Source of the DNA: Vitellaria paradoxa
Taxonomy: Eukaryota > Streptophyta > Magnoliopsida > Ericales > Sapotaceae
NCBI GenBank assembly: GCA_019916065.1
Contig: CM034233.1
Span: 806,001 to 870,000 of the forward strand
Length of the DNA stretch: 64,000 nt
Direction of reading: 5' to 3'
The notes beneath the pieces are model-generated. The model was not told where the DNA came from. It was given only the letters and a program-made list of their open reading frames with translations, and made no database searches. Below are positions 56,430 to 64,000 of the stretch, one piece after another. Every line of letters starts with the position of its first letter. Within the stretch, counting starts at the first letter, position 1. The position numbers were made by a program, and so were the translations under genes.

Positions 56430-57325
56430 TAAAATAGGATGAATTTTGAAAATATCTTTCTCATAAACTAAAATCTAACGGTTAATAATTATTTTTTCTT
56501 TCATTCAACAATTGAAATCATTTTCATATTTTTAGCTTCCCGCTTAATTATTATTCTAGTAGACCCACTACTATCTATTTCACAAAACGGTTTGAATATT
56601 TTAAAATTTTACCATATTTTAAGGGCGAAGATTATACATAAATTAAAACTATTGACTTAAATTTCGCCCAATTATAATTTCGAGGAAGTTGAATTTTTTA
56701 AATTAAAATATCATAATTTATGTTTTTTTTATAATGCTTATAAAAAATTAATCAGAAAAAGAGAAATCAAACTACACGCAATACTTAGTAGAGTTTAAAG
56801 TTTTAGAAAAAAAAATTAGAGCTCATGAATCATCATAGTTTTCCTTATTTAAATTATTTGCCTAAAGTTTTAACTATATAAGAAACTTAATAGTAATTTT
56901 GTTCATAGTACCGTAGACACGAGCTATTATTAGTATTTCAAAATTTTAGGGCCCAGCAACTGTTACATATGTTTTGGTCTCTCTCGCCTTAATTAATATT
57001 TGATAAGTACCATAAAAAAACACAAATCATGATACTTTAATTTAAGATGTTCAACTATTTAAAAAGCATAATTGAGCAAATTTTAAGTCAACAGTTTTGA
57101 TTTACATATAATTCCTACTCTTTAAATATGGTAAAATTTAAAATGTCCAAACCATTTTATAAAATAGATGGTAGTGGGTTTACTAAAATAAGAATTGAGC
57201 AAAATTTAAAAATATAAAAATGATCTCAATTGTTGAATTAAAGAAAAAATAATTCTTAACCGTTGAATCTTAGTTTGTAAGAAAAATATTTTAAAAAACC
57301 GTCATATTTTATTATATAGATAACT
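56430..57325. repeat. long inverted repeat, arms ~330 bp
   Basis: The left arm (56430-56760) and the reverse complement of the right arm (56995-57325) align almost end to end. Shared blocks include AACGGTTAA, TTTTTTCTTT, CAACAATTGA, GTAGACCCACTAC against GTAAACCCACTAC, AAACTATTGACTTAAA, and TTAAATTAAA. The loop is about 235 bp. Arm divergence suggests an old TIR or foldback element. Confidence 0.75.
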
Positions 57326-58064
57326 TGCCTACTATTATTTTTAGAGATGTTCACATATAATGTGTGTGGTTATCACATTATTTGCTTAATTTGTAATTTA
57401 ATTAGGAGTATAAAAATAAAATAATGTGATAGTTAAAATTTTAAAATTTGTAAAATGGCTTAATTAGGGATAGTTTTTAAAAATTATTTGATTTAAAATT
57501 TACATTTGATAACAGGTTAAAAGGTAATTTAGGAAACTAAGAGACTATATTTAGAATATGAATTTGTGAAGGAAAAAAAAAAGTAAAAGAAAATGAAGTG
57601 AAAAAATTAAAATTTTTCTTTTTTCAATAACAAAGTTAAATTTTATATTTTTTTTGTAATTTTATTCAATTCAATTCAATCCTTAGATTTAAATATGTGT
57701 TTTAAATATAAATTTTTATTTATCAAATTAAATCAATTATTTACTTTAAAATTAAATTAATTATAAGAGAGAATATTTTCAAACAAAATTTAAAAGAAAT
57801 TAACTACAAGGCTTCAAGAATAAAATTAATAGCTACGCAAGCCGTGAACGTAAGAACCATGCCCTTGCCCGAGCCACGTTCTTTAACTTCACCTGCCCTC
57901 CTCTTGGACCAATGGGTTTAGGATAATTTTCAATGTGTTTTATTTTGTTTCAAATAAATAAATTATTATATGTCAATTTTATATATTTGTACTTCACATT
58001 TTTTTTTTTTTGCACTCTATTTATATTTTTTTTCTAAATAAAAAAAAATTACTCCATTATTTTC
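57326..58064. other. intergenic AT-rich DNA
   Basis: No gene or bounded element recognised. The short GC-richer stretch 57838-57910 has no coding signal. Confidence 0.5.
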
Positions 58065-58075
58065 TTGTCTTCATG

Positions 58076-58280
58076 TTTTTTTTTTTTTGTATAACCCAGA
58101 ACCTACATTAGTTTATTGTAGTTTTCAACGAATTGCGTAACTGATGGATAAATCGAGTATACTTGAATCTATCCGCAAGATTCAAGTACCAAGCAAGACA
58201 GAGTAATAGCCAATGGGATTCAAACTCAAGACATTCGGATTTAGATTGATCCTAAGAATATCTGGATTACTCTGACGAGT
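58076..58280 (-). mobile_element. tRNA-derived SINE, ~205 bp
   Basis: Flanked by TTGTCTTCATG (58065-58075) and TTGTCTTCGTG (58281-58291), a target duplication with one mismatch. The minus strand has a B box GAGTTTGAATCCCATT (near 58220) and a poly(A) end after GGTTCTGGGTTATAC, matching the 3' end of the SINE at 47096-47282. Confidence 0.7.
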
Positions 58281-58816
58281 TTGTCTTCGTGCATGTATTA
58301 TATACAACTTAAATGTCATGATTGCGCTTAGGTAGAAAATCCAATACTATATTAAAATTAGCCTTACATATTTTTCTCATATTAAATTGCTTCTTAAGTT
58401 TCAAAAGAAAAAAAAAAATGTCACTTCTTCCTTTTTTTCGTTCTTACTTACTTGATGCAACTAACATAATCAAAAAATCATTGTTATATAAATTTGATTC
58501 CAATATTTTAATAATATAATAATACTTTATATTATTAAAATCATAATTCAAATTCTTTAATGCTCGACACCCAATGAAGAATACAATGAAATCAGTAAAA
58601 CACTACAAGGCTTCCACGTAATTATGAGTTAGTACTATTTTACGTGCTAGTGATTTTTAGACCATGGCCGTTTAGCAATTTAATTTTTAGCAACTCTTAA
58701 AATTTAATTTTTTTTTTAATACGGTTTCGCAAATCATAGCTTCGGGTGCATTAGGCTTTTCCAATTAATCATCTGAAGGGATACTGTGTAAAAATATTTT
58801 TATGGTGAGTAATTAT

Positions 58817-58985
58817 TTTTTTTATATCCCAGGGTGTCCGGACTTCTTTATACGTACTTCGATTAACTCTTAGAGGTCTTGAAGTTGTGAATCTTTAGTG
58901 ACCCTGAAGAAATTCAAACTAATGACTATTATGGAGTAAATTCAAAATCTTATCAATTGAATTAACTTTTAGGATTTATAGTAAA
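58817..58985 (-). mobile_element. older SINE copy, ~169 bp
   Basis: Minus strand: A-box-like AATTCAATTGATAAGATTTT, B-box-like TAGTTTGAATTTC, and an end CACCCTGGGATATA plus poly(A), parallel to the SINEs at 47096 and 58076. The TAATTAT flanks (58810-58816 and 58986-58992) are a weak target duplication. Confidence 0.5.
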
Positions 58986-59100
58986 TAATTATATTGATAC
59001 GGAGAAGGGTTATAATAATAATTTAACAAATCATCAAAATAAAAAGTTACAATAAAAAATTAATTAAAAAATATCAATATTTTTCTAAACATATAAAAAT

Positions 59101-59560
59101 TAGGGGGTGTTTGGTAGTACAAATTTTAACATTTTTTAGTAATTTTAATCAAAAATTGTTAGTTGTAATTTTTGGTGTGTTTGGTAGAACAAAGTGTAAT
59201 GTTTAGCAATTTTTTACAATTTTTAGGTGTTTGGTAAACTTTTTACTATATCAGAGTAGAAAAGTGGTAACTTTTTTGTGTGTTTTGTAAGCTTTTTACT
59301 GTGACAGAGCTGAAAAGTGACAATTTTTGTGTGTTTGATAAAATTTTTTGTGAAATAAATTACTGTAATAGAGCAGAAATTTGAGAAAAATTGTGATTCC
59401 ACCAAACGTACCAAAAGTTATAAAATGTAGCTTTTGATACTTTTTGTTTTTTTTTTTTAGCCTCCAAACGGGCTTTTAGTAACTCCTGATGAAAAATTTT
59501 AAATTTTTATCAAAAATTTAATTACTTACCAAACAAAAACATAATGTGAAAATAGTATAT
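59101..59560. repeat. inverted-end element with three tandem ~55-bp units
   Basis: Ends GGTGTTTGGTAGTACAAATT and (reversed) TTGTTTGGTAAGTAATTAAA are loosely inverted. Inside, 59223-59390 has three degenerate units with GTGTTTGGTAAACTTTTTAC, CAGAG(T/C)(A/T)GAAAAGTG and TTTTTGTG. Confidence 0.4.
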
Positions 59561-62395
59561 GCTCACCCTTTGAAACTTTGGTTATTCCAGTAAAGTTACC
59601 ATATTTTTAAAATATTTATTAACAGTACGTGCGTAATTTACCGCGTCGTAACACTCGTCTGCCGTTAATAACAATATATATAGGAGTTATTTAAGAGTGC
59701 AAAAAATAAAATGGAATATTTTATAATTTTTATCTCATTTCTAGAAAATAAATTGTATTTTTGGTAAAATTTTGTAAAAGTTAAAGAAAGATAAAATTAT
59801 TAATAGTTAAAGATTTTTCAAAAAAGAATAATAAATAAAAAAATAATAGTAATAAATTAATTTTTTTTTTTTTCGGAGAAACTAGTGCACCAAACGAGCA
59901 CCAAAAAAATCATCCACCCGAGATCACGAATATTAGGTCAATCCGCTATATTGACATGAGCGTAATCCCAACGGGCAACAGCTGAGCTGTTTCTACGCAT
60001 GCGCTGACGAAATTACAATTTTTTTTTTATTATGTGAAATTGCAAGTGGACCCCACAAAAGTCAGAGGGTTGACTTCGTTTTTAATTAATTAATTTAATT
60101 TATTTTTTTTCCCAAGGCTTTGTCAGCAGATGGGTCCAAGTTCTCACCATGAATTGTTAGTTTTTCCTTTAAAGGTTTTTTTTTTTTTTTTTAATGTCTA
60201 GAATAAATAAATTTTGAATTGGGTCTAGATGACAATGAATTTGTGTTTGGTATTTTGTTGAAAAAAAAACATCATTTTGGGCAAAGTGGAGTTAAAAATA
60301 AATAAATTATAGAAATATGAATAATAGTATATATATCCACATATATTCCGGTTCAAAATTGAGTATTATAAATATTTATTTAATAATATTTACGTATTTA
60401 TTAAAACTAAATATTTATTAATTAATGTTTCCTAAATTCTATTATCCTTTTTTTTCCCACTCTACTCTCTCTCTTTTTTTTCATTCTTTTAAATTGAGTA
60501 TCTAAAAAAAAAAAAATTTCTCTCTCTGTACTTTTCTCTGTCTCCGGGAGATTAAATTAATGAGGAAGACAATATGAAAAATAGAAACCTTGCAAAACTA
60601 GCTTTATTAATATTATAAAAACTAATGTAATGGTAAAAATAATAAAATTTGTAATTTTTTGTTTTGAAGGTGTGTTTGAATAGAAGATTCGGTGAGGAAA
60701 AATAAAAAGTAAAAAAAAATATAAAAATATAAAAGAAATAAAAGAATTTCTAAAAGCATATTTTTTATTTGAGTGAATTAGAGAATTAAGAAAATACAAT
60801 GCATTCGATGCTAAACTAAGTTTTTAATTTAATTATTTTTAGTTCTTCGAACTATTTATTTTTTTCTTTTGCTTTTCACCACAACTAGCCAAACATGAGA
60901 AGAGGTTTTTAAATTTTATCTATTTTTTTTAATAAATTTTCAATTGAAACACTCTTAAAATATAAAAATAATTGATACAATTTACGAGCATGCATACAAC
61001 TTAGCATTTTTTTTAATGAGCAAGTCTAACTGTACTTTACAAATACACTCTTATATTTCACTTTAATTTTTTATTAACTAAAATTATACAATTGTCCATA
61101 TTTTTTTCATATATATTTTGTGTACTTATAATGTCATAAAGTCCTTTATACAAAAACTCAACCTAAAACATAATTAAAATATTATAAATAGTTTTATTTT
61201 TATTGAAGAGGATTTTTCAAAAAATAAATACAAAATGCAATTTACCAATTTTTTTCTTAGATATTCTAATAAATGGATAGACAATTACAATCTATTTTTT
61301 TAAAAAGAAAAAATTCACTTACACAAATGAATTATCTTACTATCATAAAAATTCTAATTCTAGATTTTTTTTAAATATTTATTTTTATGAAAAATTTAAA
61401 TTAATTTAAAAAATACTTATGTTTTGTTTGATAAATTTGTCTGTATACTTAAAAGTTATTTTTTTTTGTTTCGTTAATTTTTCTTGTTAGATATGTTTTA
61501 ATATTTTTATTTTTTCTGTACATGAATATTGAGAAAAAATAAGTGATTCTATTTTAAATTTAGAATTGATGAGAAAAGTTAGTAGGGATAAAGGACAACA
61601 AGATATTTAAATTAATTTATAAGTTATCTTATTTTCATGTTTACATGTTTTATATAGGAAAAAAAATAATTTAGAAGACTAAAAATGAATTTTATTTTCA
61701 TTTATACTTTTACCAATCATATAAAAATAAATTTTAATGCATATTATAGCTCAACAAAATAAGAAAATAACTTGTTTTATTTCAATTTATTTACAAAATT
61801 TTATCCTTTTTTATTATTTTGATATTTATTTTTACAAATCTTTCATAATTTATTTATTTTAAGATTTATATTTTTTCTTGTATTCTATTTTATTACATTA
61901 TTTTAAAAATAAATTACTATATTATTAGAATTAAAAGGATTATGTAGAATTTTATTAAATGGCATGAGAATGATAACAAAAATTAAGGTAACAAAAATTT
62001 GTAAACAAACTAAATAAAGAAATTAATTTTTTTATTTTATTAAATTATAAAATAAAATAAAATAAAATTTATTTTTTATATAATTATTAAAATATAAACA
62101 AAAATAAAATTTATTTTAGTCTTTAAAAATATTTTTATATTCTTTTACGGGCCTAAAGGATATTTGTTCAAATTTATAAATATTTTTTATGAAGGACAAA
62201 TTTGTCATTTGATGAATAGCCAACCACAAAAAGAGAGTTTTGTAATTTCACTTAATGAAAAAGATAAAAGTGGAATGTAAATAGATTCATTTTTTTTAAA
62301 TATGTCAATAATATTTATATTTTAAATTTAACCTCTCAAATTCTACAAATAATATTTAATTGCGAATATATACCATCTTCCTAAATTTAAATTAT
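59561..62395. other. intergenic AT-rich DNA
   Basis: Mostly A/T-rich. A GC-richer piece at 59875-60010 begins after a T-run and could be a SINE-like insertion, but A and B boxes were not convincing. A perfect CArG word lies at 60166-60175. Confidence 0.45.
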
Positions 62396-63331
62396 GGTTA
62401 ATTACACTAACACCCTTTAAACTATACATGTTTATCAATTTATCCCTTCATCTATTAACTTTAACACTTTGACCCCTCGTCTATTTAAAAGGATTCCGTT
62501 TAGTAACCGTTAAAAAAGTCCGTTAAGTATTTATTTATTTATTATTCCTTAATTATTTCAATAAATTTCTAATGTGATTATTACTCACATGTTTAAATTT
62601 AGAACTTATCACTAGAGGTTTACATGAGTTAGCTCACGTAAAATCATTTGATTTTCTATTATAGATTAAATAAATCAAATTTTTTCTCATCCCATCAAAA
62701 AAAAAATTCAATCTGAAAACAAAAATAAATTATATGTATTATTTTTATTTTTGGTATAAAGAAACAAAATAAGCAAAACCTAATGAAAATAAAAAAAAAT
62801 CAAATTAAACCTGATAACAACATTTTCATTTAATTTAGTTATTTTTTAATTTAAATTTAGCTAAAATTTTTAAATAAAATTTGATGGTACATTTTTTATT
62901 ATTTATGATTAAAATTAAATGCACGCAATAAATATAGAAAAAATAAAAATATTTATTATTAAGATCTGAGAATTAACTTGGTTAGATTCTTTACCAACAT
63001 TAGGTTCAGGTCAAAAATTTTTTTTTTTTGGATGAGATAAGAAAAAAAAATCAATTTATTTAATTTATAATAAAAAATTGAATGATTTATTTGATTTAAT
63101 CTATACAAATCTTTAATCATAAGTTTCAAATTTGAATATATGTAAATAATAATTACTTAAAAAATATATTGAGATAATTAATAAATAATAAATAAATAAT
63201 TAAAGGACTCTTTTAACGGTTATTAAATAGAATTCTTTTTAAATAGACGAGGGATTAAAGTGTTAGGGTAAATAGATGAAAGAATAAATTAAAAAATAAG
63301 TATAATTTAAAGAATGTCAGTGTAATTAACC
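62396..63331. repeat. long inverted repeat, arms ~315 bp
   Basis: The outer ends GGTTAATTACACT and AGTGTAATTAACC are exact inverses. Arms 62396-62710 and about 63018-63331 share TAACACTTTGACCCCTCGTC versus TAACACTTTAATCCCTCGTC, AACCGTTAAAA and TTGATTT/AAATCAA blocks in inverted order. The loop is about 300 bp. AAATTAT occurs near both ends (62389-62395 and 63336-63342). It lies about 0.5 kb upstream of the TATA box of the gene starting at 63941. Confidence 0.75.
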
Positions 63332-63857
63332 TTTCAAATTATTGGTCATGAGTGATCGCATGATGATATGCCAAATGACATGACATTAACAGAGAGGAAA
63401 GCAGCCACAGTGCCCCCCACCGTTGTTGTCTTCCATCGCTACCCATTCTTTGAACGAAGTGGCAATAATAAAGGAAAAAGATGCTCTGCATTATTTATAT
63501 ATATCTCCGGCAGCCACCACTCAACACTGAAATTACCTGTTTAGGCCGCCGCTTAGGTACCAAAATTTATTAAAATATATCAATTTTAATTAATTTTTTT
63601 AATTCTTTTTTCAACTAAATTTCACCACAAATCACAATTTTTTTTTATTACTCTTATTACCAGTTTTTTTTTTTTTTCAACCAAACACGACAAGTTCATT
63701 TATGCTCCCATGCACAAGAAAAGAGTACCTCTATTTATTTTATTAGTATTATTAATTCTTTTTCATCTTGCGGCCGCCGGTGGGCTTGGGGTGCCAAATT
63801 TGACGCCCATTAATTGGAATTGACGATGCAGATTGCAGAAGAAGCCATTCTCTTCTC

Positions 63858-63865
63858 TATAAATA
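63858..63865 (+). promoter_or_regulatory. TATA box of the gene starting at 63941
   Basis: TATAAATA preceded by a CT-rich stretch, 83 bases before the ATG. This leaves room for a start near 63890 and a short 5' UTR. Confidence 0.65.
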
Positions 63866-63940
63866 ATGGTGGGTTCCAATCTCTGCGTAGTATAATTCCA
63901 CTCCTTCGTCCCAAAACTCAAGTTCAATTCTCATCAGTGA

Positions 63941-64000
63941 ATGAAAATGGCGCCGGAAAGACAAGATGAAGAGGGCTCTATTCAAATCCCTCTTCTCACC
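63941..64000 (+). CDS. 5' end of a gene, possibly 12-oxophytodienoate reductase (OPR)
   Basis: Only 20 codons are in the window: MKMAPERQDEEGSIQIPLLT. An in-frame stop TGA lies directly upstream (63938-63940). The second ATG at 63947 sits in the better plant initiation context (AAAATGGCG), so either Met could be used. OPR1/OPR2-type flavoenzymes, which reduce cyclopentenones in the octadecanoid pathway, typically have an acidic short N-terminus running into IPLLTPYKMG. The visible IPLLT fits that but is too short to exclude other families. Confidence 0.5.
   Translation, partial: MKMAPERQDEEGSIQIPLLT

Noticed and set aside
1..64000. CRISPR arrays, operons, prophage or other prokaryotic systems
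   Set aside because: Intron-bearing plant genes and plant transposons make this nuclear eukaryotic DNA; no spaced direct-repeat array was seen.

Overview
This is a window of eudicot plant nuclear DNA. It is AT-rich, its genes are split by long transposon-filled introns, it contains a Ty1/copia element, L1- and RTE-type LINEs, tRNA-derived SINEs and hAT/Tourist-like DNA elements, and its recognisable genes are plant families. Exon structures below were built by reading GT/AG junctions that keep the frame and the family alignment. No transcript evidence was available.

Layout. (1) 2579-26029, plus strand: the 3' seven exons of an ABHD11-like alpha/beta hydrolase whose 5' exons lie left of the window. 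Its intron at 5800-23054 is about 17.3 kb and holds a copia retrotransposon (6524-11643), an L1 fragment nested inside a hAT-like element (12604-14395), a captured or degenerate gene fragment (14821-15033), a long-TIR element (15985-16874) and a 5'-truncated RTE LINE (18297-19620). (2) 29591-39556, plus strand: a complete five-exon methylesterase of the MES11/MES13 type, 346 aa. (3) 42388-52287, minus strand: an AGL11/SEEDSTICK-like (D-lineage) MIKC MADS-box gene with seven coding exons, a 7.7-kb intron after the MADS exon and a probable noncoding 5' exon ending at 53662. It converges on the methylesterase gene. (4) 63941-64000, plus strand: the first codons of another gene, perhaps a 12-oxophytodienoate reductase, cut by the window end and divergent from the MADS gene across about 10 kb.

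The genes do not form a pathway. Methylesterases and OPRs both touch hormone metabolism (methyl esters, jasmonate), but adjacency here is not evidence of shared function. The intergenic and intronic DNA is dominated by small mobile elements, several with clean target-site duplications, and by two elements with arms of about 315-330 bp that can fold into long hairpins.

I found no undescribed multi-gene system. The most useful leads are the D-class MADS gene with its unusual C-terminal exon boundary and GA-rich promoter, the young but coding-defective copia element, a dispersed SINE family, and the two long inverted repeats.
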